Shown here: positions 42,982 through 51,933 of the stretch, piece after piece | Numbering within the stretch: the first letter of the stretch is position 1 | Layout of the letters: every line of letters starts with the position of its first letter | Assembly: GCA_039189655.1 (NCBI GenBank) | Contig: JBCCYN010000003.1 | Span: 1 to 64,000, forward strand | Direction of reading: 5' to 3' | Origin: Acuticoccus sp039189655 | GTDB lineage: Bacteria > Pseudomonadota > Alphaproteobacteria > Rhizobiales > Amorphaceae | Length of the DNA stretch: 64,000 bases | Made by a program: the position numbers and the translations under genes | Notes under the pieces: model-generated | What the model was told of the DNA's origin: nothing | Database searches by the model: none | Seen by the model: only the letters and a program-made list of their open reading frames with translations

Positions 42982-43721
42982 GACTTCTCCTTTGGAAAAT
43001 ATTCATCGGCAAGCGACAAACGCGTAATGCGTCCACCCCGGTCAAGATGATCGTCTATGCCATGGCACCGCAGCGCATACCAGTAGGTTGCGGCGTTTAC
43101 GGAGATCACAGGGCGGTTGAGTTCATCTTCGAGACTGTCAATCATGTCTACGATTCCCAGTGCGCCACCTACGTGAAGGAAGGTATCCACTTCAAGACTG
43201 TCCAGGCGCGCAAACGCTTTGCGCACCGCCTCGACGGGCACATTGATGATCTCTTCAGGAACTGGAACGTTGAGCGACGTAGAACCAACCACATCGAAGT
43301 CGAGACTAGCGTAGTATTCTACAACGCTTTGCGCGTGGACCGAAGACATGGGCGACAAAATCGCTATTCGTTCCGCACCCACGGTCCTGAGCGCGGCCTC
43401 GCACGCATCCGTCGCCGTGACGGTGGCAATATCTGGAACCGCGTTTGCCACGTCTTCTCGATAGATGGCGTGCCGCCCTACCGACCACCCGCGCATTTCC
43501 ACCGAGTTGCCGCAAATGATAACGTCTGGAAAACAAAGCCGCGCGCCCGGAAGAGCGCGCAGCATCGCCTGTGGCACGTCGTCCGGGTTCGAGAGATCAA
43601 ACCGATAGATCTGATTGCTTACCCCGGACGGCCGCATCGCCTCGTACTCAGGCTGCATGTTCGCGTTCTGCAACGGAATCATGACCGCGAAAACACCGCG
43701 CGGGCCAAAGCGATTGGGCAC
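42978..43721 (-). CDS. Asp/Glu racemase-superfamily protein (maleate isomerase/arylmalonate decarboxylase-like)
   Basis: A 247-residue protein of the aspartate/glutamate racemase fold, nearest to maleate cis-trans isomerase and arylmalonate decarboxylase by layout (GNSVEMRGW, ILSPMSSVHAQSV, PVISVNAATYWYALR). The first catalytic cysteine position is occupied by Cys70 (VIICGNS). The second position, Cys in isomerases and in arylmalonate decarboxylase, appears as Val184 in FLHVGGALG. The two-base racemase mechanism is thus unlikely, and the reaction is uncertain. It follows the TTT binding-protein gene (stop 43778) in the same operon, so its substrate is probably the imported dicarboxylate. Confidence 0.75.
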   Translation of the reverse strand: MPNRFGPRGVFAVMIPLQNANMQPEYEAMRPSGVSNQIYRFDLSNPDDVPQAMLRALPGARLCFPDVIICGNSVEMRGWSVGRHAIYREDVANAVPDIATVTATDACEAALRTVGAERIAILSPMSSVHAQSVVEYYASLDFDVVGSTSLNVPVPEEIINVPVEAVRKAFARLDSLEVDTFLHVGGALGIVDMIDSLEDELNRPVISVNAATYWYALRCHGIDDHLDRGGRITRLSLADEYFPKEKS

Positions 43722-43777
43722 GACTACCTCGATAAGGTTGCGGTAGCCAAGACTGAAAACTTGGCTACCAAAAAAAG

Positions 43778-44737
43778 CTACTGAGTGATGGAGTCAACCA
43801 GAGCTTTATATGCGCTGTCTTGCTCGTCTCGTATCGTCTGGTAGTCGTCGCCAGTGAGAAGATCGGTATTTTCGCCAAGTCGACCCATCATTCGTGTATA
43901 CGTTTTGTCTTCTTGAAGCGCCTGGAAAGCACCTTCAAGCTTACTCAACGCCTCCTGAGGTATGCCGGCAGGAGCCAATACCACGCGGTGCATGAAGCCG
44001 ATGTCGCCCTCTATTCCGGCTTCTGCAAAGGTCGGCACGTCATCGTAAATTCGTTCTGGGCCAGCCGACGCCAGGACCCGAATTTTCCCTCCATCGAGCA
44101 GCGAGCCGATGGTCGCCGGAAAACCCATAGTTACATCAGCATCGCCGGAGAGGAGCGCTTGCATGGCAGGACCACCGCCCTGGTAAGGAACCAGATTGAA
44201 TACTGCGCCACTTTCTTTCATGATTTGTGCAGCGGGAACGAAAAGCGCCCCCCAATTCCCCGAGTGAGCCATTCTAACGCTGCCTGGGTTAGTTTTTGCA
44301 GCTTCGATCAGGTCTTGAAACGTTGCGTAGGGGCTATCAGCGCGCACGACAACAGCGATAGGCGCGTAGTTCACCCTCGCCACGGGCACGAAATCAGCCT
44401 TGGGATCGTATGGGAGATTTTCCACGTGCTGCTGAAGCATATCAACGTAATTGTGCGAAAAGAGCAGGGTGTAGCCATCAGCTTCAGAGTTGGCGACTTC
44501 TTGTGTTCCTTTCTGACCGCCCGCACCCGGGCTCAGCCTGACAATCATTGCCTGGCCGAGATACTGCGGTATGGTCGAGGTGATGACACGGGCGTTGAGG
44601 TCGTGTGAGCCTCCGGCGCCAAGGGGAATGACCAGCGTGATTGGCTTTTCAGGGTAGTCCGCGAAAGCAGGAACACCAAGTGCGAGTACAGTCGCACAAG
44701 TCGCGACTAATATCTTAGCAACAGTTCTACGTCTCAT
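43778..44737 (-). CDS. TTT transporter substrate-binding protein (TctC family), first system
   Basis: Periplasmic receptor of a tripartite tricarboxylate transporter, 319 residues. It has a Sec signal peptide (about 1-26, ending A-F-A before D-Y-P) followed by the family opening YPEKPITLVIPLGAGGSHD. The loops VRLSPGAGGQKG, AHSGNWGAL and VPYQGGGPAMQALL are typical of the ligand pocket. The ligand class is carboxylates, unspecified. It lies downstream of tctA- and tctB-type genes in the order B-A-C. Confidence 0.92.
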   Translation of the reverse strand: MRRRTVAKILVATCATVLALGVPAFADYPEKPITLVIPLGAGGSHDLNARVITSTIPQYLGQAMIVRLSPGAGGQKGTQEVANSEADGYTLLFSHNYVDMLQQHVENLPYDPKADFVPVARVNYAPIAVVVRADSPYATFQDLIEAAKTNPGSVRMAHSGNWGALFVPAAQIMKESGAVFNLVPYQGGGPAMQALLSGDADVTMGFPATIGSLLDGGKIRVLASAGPERIYDDVPTFAEAGIEGDIGFMHRVVLAPAGIPQEALSKLEGAFQALQEDKTYTRMMGRLGENTDLLTGDDYQTIRDEQDSAYKALVDSITQ

Positions 44738-44768
44738 GATTTCCTCCGAGGTTATGTTTCATTCGTCG

Positions 44769-46247
44769 TCACGCCGAGACAGATTGCATTCGCTTCCACA
44801 AAAGCCCACCGACGACCGGAGTTGCGAGGAGAACGAAGAGCATTCCCAATCGTTCGGTGAAAAGAAACTTTAGCGGCTCGGTGCCGGCCATCGCGACCGT
44901 CTGTCCAAGCGCGTACTCAAGGGGGCCACCCAAAATGAAGCCCATTACGAGGGGCATGATCTCAAACCGCGCCGCACGCGCCAGCAGACCGATGGCGCCA
45001 AATCCGACAAGCATTAGAAGGTCGACCGCATCGGAGCGAAAAACATATGCCCCCGCGAACGCGAATAAAATGACAAGGGGAATAAGCAAAGATGTTTTGA
45101 TGGTTACAATGCGCGCAAAAATCGGAATTGTCAGATAACCGATGATTACGAACATCAGATTGGCGATAACCATAGCGATCAGGATGGCGAATACCGTTGA
45201 ACCTTGCTCATCGAAGAGTTGCGGACCTGGTCGCAAACCTTGGGCTACGAACGCACCCAGGAGTATTGCGGTTACGTTGTCACCAGGGATGCCGAGGGTG
45301 AGCAGCGGTACGAGCGTCGGTCCATTTACGGCGTTGTTGGCCGCCTCAGCAGCGGCAACGCCTTCGATTTCACCTTCACCAAAGGTCTCCGGATGGGTAG
45401 AGGCGTTCTTTGCGGCCGAATATCCCATCATTGCCGCAACCACTTGGCCTAACCCAGGAATTATGCCTATACCTGCGCCAATAATCGTCGACCGTCGGAT
45501 GGTTGGAAGACAACGCCGAAACTCTGAGAGTGTCAATCGCGCACCGACGAGTTTGGCAAGACTCTGAACTTCTCCCGAGCGCATGAGCGCATAGACGATC
45601 TCAGGCAGCGCAAATAAACCAATGAGCATAGGAAGGAGCGGAATTCCTGACTTGAGATCAAAGAGACCAAAAGTGAATCGCTCCACGCCACCAATGGGAT
45701 CGGTGCCAATTTGTGCGAGCCAGAGGCCCGCGAACATCATGATCAATCCTTTGATGGGGTTTTTGCCGGCCGTTACGACGATAATAACAAGACTCAAAAG
45801 GAGCACAGAAAAGAGCTCTGGGGGGCCAAACTGCATCACGAGCAGGGCGATCGGGAATATCATTAATATGGTAAATACGTCGCTCGCGGTGTCTCCAATA
45901 ACCGAAGAGAAAAGCGCAATATCGAGCGCCTTTCGAGATTGGCCTTTCTGGGTGAGTTTGTAGCCATCAATGGACGTAGCGATTGCGGCTCCGGTCCCCG
46001 GCATAGACACAAGAATTGCGGGGATAGAGCCACCAAATATTCCACCTTTATAGATCCCCAGGAGGAAAGGGATACCGACGATTGGATCGAGGAAAAATGA
46101 GATCGGCAGCAAGATTGCCATCGCCATCAACGTCGTAAACCCTGGCAATGCTCCGACAAGCATGCCAGCAAATAGTCCGATGGCCATTAATGCGAAGGTA
46201 TCAAGGCGCATTGCCATGACGAGCCCTTCGCTGAATTCAGCCAGCAC
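44769..46247 (-). CDS. TTT transporter large membrane subunit (TctA family), first system
   Basis: The twelve-helix transport subunit, 492 residues. Typical blocks are GALPGFTTLMAMAILLPISF, GGSIPAILVSMPGTGAAIATSIDGY and the second inverted repeat AANNAVNGPTLVPLLTLGIPGDNVTA. It starts 30 bases after the tctB-type gene ends. The sequence is visibly more AT-rich than the housekeeping half of the window. Confidence 0.94.
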   Translation of the reverse strand: MLAEFSEGLVMAMRLDTFALMAIGLFAGMLVGALPGFTTLMAMAILLPISFFLDPIVGIPFLLGIYKGGIFGGSIPAILVSMPGTGAAIATSIDGYKLTQKGQSRKALDIALFSSVIGDTASDVFTILMIFPIALLVMQFGPPELFSVLLLSLVIIVVTAGKNPIKGLIMMFAGLWLAQIGTDPIGGVERFTFGLFDLKSGIPLLPMLIGLFALPEIVYALMRSGEVQSLAKLVGARLTLSEFRRCLPTIRRSTIIGAGIGIIPGLGQVVAAMMGYSAAKNASTHPETFGEGEIEGVAAAEAANNAVNGPTLVPLLTLGIPGDNVTAILLGAFVAQGLRPGPQLFDEQGSTVFAILIAMVIANLMFVIIGYLTIPIFARIVTIKTSLLIPLVILFAFAGAYVFRSDAVDLLMLVGFGAIGLLARAARFEIMPLVMGFILGGPLEYALGQTVAMAGTEPLKFLFTERLGMLFVLLATPVVGGLLWKRMQSVSA

Positions 46248-46277
46248 TTTTGAGCACTTTCGTTGAGGGACGCCGCA

Positions 46278-46793
46278 TCACCGATCTAGAATCCATGCAT
46301 ACGCAAACTCGATGGGGCTGAGCTCGGGAAGCGAGACCGCCAGCCCGCGCGTCGCAACCAAATAGATCGTGATTGGCGAGATGATAGAAAGTGCAAAAAT
46401 TTGCACAAGTGACCGATTTCCGGCGATGAGTGCGATCGATGACATCGCAACAGCGGAAGAAATCAAAAAACCAAACGGAATCATTGTAACTGCGTAAACA
46501 ACAAGAATAATAAAAAATCTTATCGTTTTGAATGCGCTAGCATAATTTCTACTAGTAGACGACTCCAAAAGTCTATTTCTATTCGTAAATAGATAAATGG
46601 TGCAAAGAAGGACAAGTAGTGTCAGGATAATAGACGGGAACAGAGTAGGTTCGATGGGACTAAGCGAGCGGCCGAATAGAACCTTTGGCTTAGCTATGAG
46701 GGCATTGGTAAACAGTAATGCAGACGACGATATGACAAAGAGTGTACCAACGAGCCAAGCTTGTGCTGACAGGCGTGATAGCATCCTCCTCAT
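46278..46793 (-). CDS. TTT transporter small membrane subunit (TctB family), first system
   Basis: A 171-residue protein with four hydrophobic segments in the pattern of TctB. It is recognised mainly by length, topology and position ahead of the tctA-type gene, because the family is poorly conserved. It heads the operon tctB-tctA-tctC-racemase-OsmC. Upstream is a 231-base AT-rich region shared with the divergent AEC transporter gene, which should hold both promoters. Confidence 0.8.
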   Translation of the reverse strand: MRRMLSRLSAQAWLVGTLFVISSSALLFTNALIAKPKVLFGRSLSPIEPTLFPSIILTLLVLLCTIYLFTNRNRLLESSTSRNYASAFKTIRFFIILVVYAVTMIPFGFLISSAVAMSSIALIAGNRSLVQIFALSIISPITIYLVATRGLAVSLPELSPIEFAYAWILDR

Positions 46794-47024
46794 CCCCTAT
46801 TTGCTCCTCGTCAAAACACGATAACAAGCTATAGGATAAGAATTATCTGAACGGTTTTGAAAGTAAATACTCGTGTAAATAGATGCAGATATCCAGTTTT
46901 GCAATCTAAAATGACTTATATGTTTATGTTGACGGGAAAAAATAAATTTGTCAGAAGATCGAGATAGTTCGGATGATGTGTTTTTAGTCTTCGGAATTAA
47001 TTGCTGTTTGGTGGGAACGGCCTG

Positions 47025-47912
47025 ATGAACACAGAAATACTGAACATCATTGCACCGATCTTTTTGATCGCGGGGTTGGGTTACGCAATGGAAGCGACTG
47101 GTAGAGGATTTCACCCAGGTAGTCTGACCCGTTTGGTGATGTGGATCGGTACACCGTCGTTGGTATTTTCTTCGCTGACGCGAACCGAATTGCCAACGGA
47201 TGATCTTTTGAGAATGGCTGGATGTGCTGTTGCGGTAGTGTTGATAGGAGGAGGTGTTGCCGCAGCAATTCTTAGGGCGCTTCGATTGCCTCTTCGTGCA
47301 TATCTTCCGCCGCTCACATTGCCGAATTCGGGTAACGCCGGGTTGCCGGTGGTGCTGTTCGCTTTTTCGCAGGATGGTTTGTCGATCGGAGTTGCGTTCT
47401 TCTTCGTTATCGCTCTCACTCAATACGTCGTAGTCCCAATATTCATTGTAGGCCGTGCGAATTGGCGAGCAATTGCAACGGAACCACTTCTCTGGTCGGT
47501 GATGACCTCGATCGCAGTAAAGTTCCTCGAGATAGTCCCTCCCGCAATAATCGCGGAAACAACCCACATCCTCGGAGGTATGGTCATTCCCGTAATGCTT
47601 TTGATGCTCGGTGGAGCGCTTGCGCGGTTGCGGGTCGCCGATCTTTTCACCTCTGCGTTTCTGGCCGTTGTGCGACTCTCAGTTGGTGCAGGCGCTGGAA
47701 TGGTGGTTATCCTCGTATTTAATCTCGATGGCGTTGAGGCCGCCACACTCTTTCTGCTTTCTGCAATGCCAGCAGCTGTCGTTACCTATGTATTTGCAGA
47801 GCGCTATGGTCAAGCCCCTGAAAAAGTTGCTGGTCTTGTAGTGTGTTCCACGATCCTAACATTCCTCACGCTGCCAATTTTGCTTATTTTTGCTTTCAAA
47901 ATAGCACAATAG
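47025..47912 (+). CDS. AEC-family (auxin efflux carrier-like) transporter
   Basis: A ten-helix transporter of 295 residues. Its helix-breaking glycine/asparagine blocks are PLTLPNSGNAGLPV and GGMVIPVMLLMLGGALARL, the latter typical of bacterial AEC proteins such as malonate or malate carriers. The ATG at 47025 was chosen over a TTG at 47001. It is divergent from the TTT operon and convergent with the 3-hydroxyisobutyrate-dehydrogenase-like gene. A long antisense frame on the other strand is not a gene. Confidence 0.85.
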   Translation: MNTEILNIIAPIFLIAGLGYAMEATGRGFHPGSLTRLVMWIGTPSLVFSSLTRTELPTDDLLRMAGCAVAVVLIGGGVAAAILRALRLPLRAYLPPLTLPNSGNAGLPVVLFAFSQDGLSIGVAFFFVIALTQYVVVPIFIVGRANWRAIATEPLLWSVMTSIAVKFLEIVPPAIIAETTHILGGMVIPVMLLMLGGALARLRVADLFTSAFLAVVRLSVGAGAGMVVILVFNLDGVEAATLFLLSAMPAAVVTYVFAERYGQAPEKVAGLVVCSTILTFLTLPILLIFAFKIAQ

Positions 47913-47949
47913 CTGTAATCGCTTTGATCTAAACCGCCTTTCCAGGTCG

Positions 47950-48825
47950 TCAAGACGGGGTGCTTCGCAAAGGTACCGCAACGCGTTCGATGGCGTTAAT
48001 GATTGCGGCGTTGTCTAAATCTTGCTCCCCAGCTGACACACAATCGTCCATCATGGCAAGGTAGAGTTCAGCGAACGGTAAGCGTGAAATCCCAATCTTG
48101 GTCGCCGTATCTCTAATAAGTCCAAAGTCCTTACGTGATTGACTGATGCGGCCAAGCGGTTGAAACGCGCGCGAAACCATCTTGCTCCCCTTGCCGTCCA
48201 TCACCGACGAGTAAGCTGCCGATTGCTTAGCCAGAGAAAGAAAATCTTCGCTTTCAAGGCCAAGATGTTCAGCAAACAATAATCCTTCTGCTAGGGCAGC
48301 TCGGTTAATCCCGAGAATCAAATTAATCGCAAGCTTTGTGCGGTTTCCATTACCAATTGGCCCAGTATAAAAATGTGCCTTGCAAAGCACAGGCAGAAAC
48401 GGCAAAAAGCGCTCAAGCGACGAAGTGGAACCAGCTAAAAAGAGCGTTGCCCGTCCCGCCCGCATTGCCTCGCTGGTTCCGGAAATCGGTGCTTCCACGA
48501 GGCTGATGGATTTTTGAGCTGCGGTAGTTTCCAGCGTCGCCATACGGGATGGGTCGCAGGTACTCATCGCCACAAGGAGATTTTCGGTCCCAGATGGCGC
48601 GTGTTCAATTAAAGACGCAAGCTGATTAGTATCGAATACTGCTGCGATTACAATACCGGCACCCCAGACGTCGTGTGGCTCAGATAAAATGCCCCCTGCC
48701 TGCGCAAACACCGTCCTCCTCTCCGCGTTAGGATCGTGCCCAACCACAGCGTATCCTGCGTCAAGGCAACGTTCGGATATCGCCATACCTATTAGACCAA
48801 GGCCAAAAAGCCCGACCGTTTTCAT
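47950..48825 (-). CDS. NAD(P)-dependent oxidoreductase of the 3-hydroxyisobutyrate dehydrogenase family
   Basis: A 291-residue beta-hydroxyacid dehydrogenase. The Rossmann loop is GLFGLGLIGMAI (about 4-15), the substrate motif is VEAPISGTSEAMRAG (about 135-150), and the catalytic-lysine region is TKLAINLILGINRAALAEG. Relatives oxidise 3-hydroxyisobutyrate, tartronate semialdehyde or L-threonate-type acids. It is the last gene of the minus-strand operon headed by the Zn-alcohol dehydrogenase, and its start overlaps a small upstream ORF by four bases. Confidence 0.87.
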   Translation of the reverse strand: MKTVGLFGLGLIGMAISERCLDAGYAVVGHDPNAERRTVFAQAGGILSEPHDVWGAGIVIAAVFDTNQLASLIEHAPSGTENLLVAMSTCDPSRMATLETTAAQKSISLVEAPISGTSEAMRAGRATLFLAGSTSSLERFLPFLPVLCKAHFYTGPIGNGNRTKLAINLILGINRAALAEGLLFAEHLGLESEDFLSLAKQSAAYSSVMDGKGSKMVSRAFQPLGRISQSRKDFGLIRDTATKIGISRLPFAELYLAMMDDCVSAGEQDLDNAAIINAIERVAVPLRSTPS

Positions 48826-49016
48826 GTCGAAGTAACGGTCAAATATTTGGCGACATTATCGTATTTTATGGAGAATTGTTGGAATCCTTCACTTTTTAAA
48901 TCAATTCTACTAACTTTAGAAAATAATACATAGGGTAAGTATGTAGAAAAGAGGGGAAAACCATCTATATTCAAGATATGGCCGGCGCAGAGACAATTTT
49001 CTTGTAGGATTGACAT
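48822..49016 (-). CDS. small ORF 2 (64 aa) in the oxidoreductase operon, unknown
   Basis: A 64-codon frame starting with ATG that shares one base with the stop of the ORF before it (TAATG) and ends four bases inside the start of the 3-hydroxyisobutyrate-dehydrogenase-like gene (ATGA). Composition is AT-rich. A central hydrophobic run (STYLPYVLFS) is followed by a hydrophilic end with SRIDLKSEGF. No family recognised. Its neat fit between neighbours is the only argument for it; it could be a remnant of a larger gene. Confidence 0.3.
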   Translation of the reverse strand: MSILQENCLCAGHILNIDGFPLFSTYLPYVLFSKVSRIDLKSEGFQQFSIKYDNVAKYLTVTST

Positions 49017-49177
49017 TATAGAAGATCCTTTAAAGCGACTTCCAGAAACGTTGCCTGGTTTCTGGCGCTCTCGGCGAAACCAAATGTGTCTCTGGAGAGG
49101 TCTATTCTATCAGGAATTCGTGCAAAAACGGTACCTAGATAACTTAATTTGACGATGCCTGTACCGAGCAAAAACAT
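49016..49177 (-). CDS. small ORF 1 (53 aa) in the oxidoreductase operon, unknown
   Basis: A 53-codon frame that begins with ATG one base after the stop of the upstream Gfo/Idh gene and ends with TAA overlapping the next ATG. It reads like protein, with a hydrophobic start (MFLLGTGIVKLSYLGTVFA) and an amphipathic end (RIDLSRDTFGFAESARNQATF in part). The end vaguely resembles C-termini of Gfo/Idh proteins (RNQA..L..AL), so it may be a broken-off fragment. No clear family. Confidence 0.3.
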   Translation of the reverse strand: MFLLGTGIVKLSYLGTVFARIPDRIDLSRDTFGFAESARNQATFLEVALKDLL

Positions 49178-49178
49178 A

Positions 49179-50273
49179 TTACCGCGCGGCCTTCAATTCT
49201 GCGAGTTGCGTGATCGCAAGATTAGACATAGGTAACGCGACTGGTTCGCCGACTTCCGCGGAAACATCCGCCGCGCAATAAGTCTCCATGACCATGCGTG
49301 CATGCCGCACATCGACCATCGGTGGGCGATCGAGGATGACAGATTCCAAAAAATGAATTGTTTCAGGGCCCATTTGGCCAGCAAAGACGTCGTCCACATG
49401 TTCGCCCGGCATGGTTGACATTGGAAAAAAGGTACTCTCAGTCACAGTATTCATCCAATTATCGCGGGATGTATCATCAAGGATGAGCGCGCCTTCCGTG
49501 CCTGTAATTTCTATCCAAGTTCCACAATAGTTTGGAAAACTTGGCGGTAGGTTCCATCCACCGCCGATGACCACCAGCGAGCCATCGTCCATCGAGACAG
49601 TGCTCCACATGCAGTCATAGGAGCCGTTGACATCCTTCATAAAACCGTATGCACCTTGGGAGTAGATCTTTATGGGTTTAGCTGGCGCAAGAAGCCAAAA
49701 AACGAAATCCAAATCATGGGTCGACTCCATCGCGGCAGGGGATAGCTTTACTCTGCTCGCGATCTTTTTACCCAAACTTCGAGAAAGGTGGCGGCTCACC
49801 ATTACATTAACGATTTGACCAAGTTGACCGGTAGATATAGCTTTTTTTGCGTAAGCAATCTTCGGGTTAAAGCGTTGAGAGTAACCGATTGTGAATTTGA
49901 GCCCACCACGCTCTGCGAGAGCAATCAACTCGTCTGCTTCCCAAAACTCTAGGGCTATGGGTTTTTCGAGGAGGACGTGTTTACCAGCCTTCAGGCAGTC
50001 TCGCGCGATAGGGTAGTGCGTTCCCTCTGGCGTCGTCGATATGTAGACGACTGAGACGTCGCCATTTTCAACAATTTCACGGTAATCCATGGTTGCTGTG
50101 GCGGGCCGAGTAAGTGCTTTCACCTCCGCCAGCCGGTCAGGGCGAATTTCACAAATGTGGAGCTTGTCGCAAAGTGCAGTTTTTGCGAGCGTCTCTGCGC
50201 GGATGCCCCCGCACCAACCAGTACCAATGACAGCTGCTTCCACCTGTCTCATGGTGCTTGTTGAAGAGCACAA
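49179..50273 (-). CDS. Gfo/Idh/MocA-family oxidoreductase
   Basis: A 364-residue NAD(P)-dependent oxidoreductase. The nucleotide loop is GTGWCGG (about 17-23), the family motif is LLEKPIAL, and the C-terminal domain has MESTHDLDFVFWLL with the conserved His. It is paired in the operon with a DapA-like lyase, a cupin and two other dehydrogenases. It is distinct from the copies at 40500 and 58991. A typical role is oxidation of a cyclic sugar, inositol or sugar acid. Confidence 0.87.
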   Translation of the reverse strand: MCSSTSTMRQVEAAVIGTGWCGGIRAETLAKTALCDKLHICEIRPDRLAEVKALTRPATATMDYREIVENGDVSVVYISTTPEGTHYPIARDCLKAGKHVLLEKPIALEFWEADELIALAERGGLKFTIGYSQRFNPKIAYAKKAISTGQLGQIVNVMVSRHLSRSLGKKIASRVKLSPAAMESTHDLDFVFWLLAPAKPIKIYSQGAYGFMKDVNGSYDCMWSTVSMDDGSLVVIGGGWNLPPSFPNYCGTWIEITGTEGALILDDTSRDNWMNTVTESTFFPMSTMPGEHVDDVFAGQMGPETIHFLESVILDRPPMVDVRHARMVMETYCAADVSAEVGEPVALPMSNLAITQLAELKAAR

Positions 50274-50460
50274 AGAGGTTGCGTTTCCATTGTGCTCCTA
50301 TCTACGATACCAATTAGTTTGACACTTCTGGCATTGCGGGGCGGAGTATGCCGGTATGCTCGCAGCATAGTGAGAAATAAACACTAGGCGCGGTCGATTT
50401 GTGCCAACAATCATAAGAACTGATGGGAACGTTCAAATCTAAAGACGGCCTTGACCATCT

Positions 50461-50931
50461 TCAGGCTGCCTTTGCGGGCGGATGGACCAAGCGTACCTCA
50501 TCAGGAATTTTCAGGGCATCATTGGGTCCGTCAATGAATTCGACAGTCGTGAATATAAGCTCGGTCTCACCAATATTTTCCACTGAATGTAGCATGTATT
50601 CGCCTTCGCCATAGTGGAAGTGCTTGGTCTCTCCGGCGTGATGTTCAGTGTCACGAACCGTGCCATTCGAAAAATATCCGCGCGCTTTGCCATTGGTGAG
50701 ACAGGACCAGAAGTACGGGTTGACGTGGCGATGGAAGGGACAGCGATATCCGGGTGGCAAGCGTAAATGCCACACACGGAGCTGGTCGGTCTCAGACACG
50801 AGGGTGGAGCCGACTACGCCGCTGAATTCATTTGCGATCATGTCTTTGTAAAGACCCTCCGGCCAGCCATCAAATACGGACTTATCGCCCGCCGTCTGGA
50901 TGTGGTCAGAAGTCTTCGCTGGCGCGGACAT
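50461..50931 (-). CDS. cupin-fold protein
   Basis: A 156-residue small barrel protein with cupin motif 1 (PGYRCPFHRHVNPYFW) and motif 2 (GEGEYMLHSVENIGETELIF), whose His/Glu residues would bind a metal. No catalytic class can be assigned. It lies between the DapA-like gene and the Gfo/Idh gene in a catabolic operon and may be an isomerase or dioxygenase-like accessory. Confidence 0.7.
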   Translation of the reverse strand: MSAPAKTSDHIQTAGDKSVFDGWPEGLYKDMIANEFSGVVGSTLVSETDQLRVWHLRLPPGYRCPFHRHVNPYFWSCLTNGKARGYFSNGTVRDTEHHAGETKHFHYGEGEYMLHSVENIGETELIFTTVEFIDGPNDALKIPDEVRLVHPPAKAA

Positions 50932-50992
50932 TTCGTTGTTCCTTTCGGCTATGCGTTGATCTCATGGGGCGCCAACGCAAATTTGTGTGCTG

Positions 50993-51916
50993 TCATGCGG
51001 TTTGCTCTATGGACGCTTCAAGCGCGGCAAGGTCGCTCTTGAATTGTGTCTTCTGCTGCGACGTGAGCGGCAGAAGTGGTGGAGCCATGCGTGTCCAGCT
51101 CTCGTCTCCGGTACGCCAGGCTTCAACCTGCTTCATAGCTGACATCAATGGATATTTAGCGGCAGTCTCCCGAGCTGCTTTCACGGCTGCCATGGCTGTA
51201 TCTTGTTCTGAGTTGCTTGCTGCCAATGCCGCTTGCACTTTGTTTGCAAAAGCATTTGTGGAGCCAGAAATGATCCCGGCGCAACCGACGGCAAGGGCGT
51301 CGAAGACAAATGCCTCGCTGGAGGGATAAACATCGAAGTTGTCATTCACGCCGCCGGTCGCTTCGGCAAACGCCTTTGATTGGGAAAAGTCGCCACTGGA
51401 ATCCTTTAGCCCTGCGATGACTTGACCGAAGTCGCGCTTTAGGCGAAGCACCAGTTCAACAGAAAACGGTAACAAAGACATTTGAGGGAAGTGGTAGAGA
51501 TAAATCCGTAAATCACCGTTACCGACATCATTAATCAGTTGTGCAAATGCCGAGTAAATCCCTTCATCTGATTGGTTTTTGTAGTAAAAAGGTGGTAGTA
51601 TGAGAACGTTATTGAAACCCGCCTCCAGCGATGCATTGGTGAGTTTGATGGCATCGGCGATTGATGAAGAGCCGGTCCCAAAGACGACTCGATTGGCCGG
51701 TAAGCCTGCTTTTGCAAACGCTGAGGGAAGGGCAAGTCGGTCACCAAACGCGATGGAGTTTCCCTCGCCGGTCGTCCCTGTGGGGGCAACACCATCGCAG
51801 CCACCCTCTGATAACAAGTAACGGCAATATGCTATCAATTTTTCTTGGTCTACCGAACCGTCGGCATGGAAGGGTGTAACGGCGGCCGCGTAAATCCCAC
51901 GGTGCGCTTTTGTCAT
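50993..51916 (-). CDS. dihydrodipicolinate synthase/N-acetylneuraminate lyase-family protein
   Basis: A class I aldolase barrel of 307 residues. The Schiff-base lysine is in VIAGLKDSSGD, the catalytic Tyr is in IYLYHFPQ, and the alpha-keto acid loop is GTTGEG. It lacks lysine-operon context and sits with sugar-acid-type dehydrogenases. It is therefore more likely a 2-keto-3-deoxy sugar-acid aldolase or dehydratase than DapA. It starts 17 bases after the Zn-alcohol dehydrogenase stop. Confidence 0.85.
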   Translation of the reverse strand: MTKAHRGIYAAAVTPFHADGSVDQEKLIAYCRYLLSEGGCDGVAPTGTTGEGNSIAFGDRLALPSAFAKAGLPANRVVFGTGSSSIADAIKLTNASLEAGFNNVLILPPFYYKNQSDEGIYSAFAQLINDVGNGDLRIYLYHFPQMSLLPFSVELVLRLKRDFGQVIAGLKDSSGDFSQSKAFAEATGGVNDNFDVYPSSEAFVFDALAVGCAGIISGSTNAFANKVQAALAASNSEQDTAMAAVKAARETAAKYPLMSAMKQVEAWRTGDESWTRMAPPLLPLTSQQKTQFKSDLAALEASIEQTA

Positions 51917-51933
51917 AACGCTCCCTCCTCGCC

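Noticed and set aside
46797..47567. A 256-codon minus-strand frame
   Set aside because: Antisense to the AEC transporter gene, with odd Cys/Arg/Gln-rich composition and no recognisable domain.
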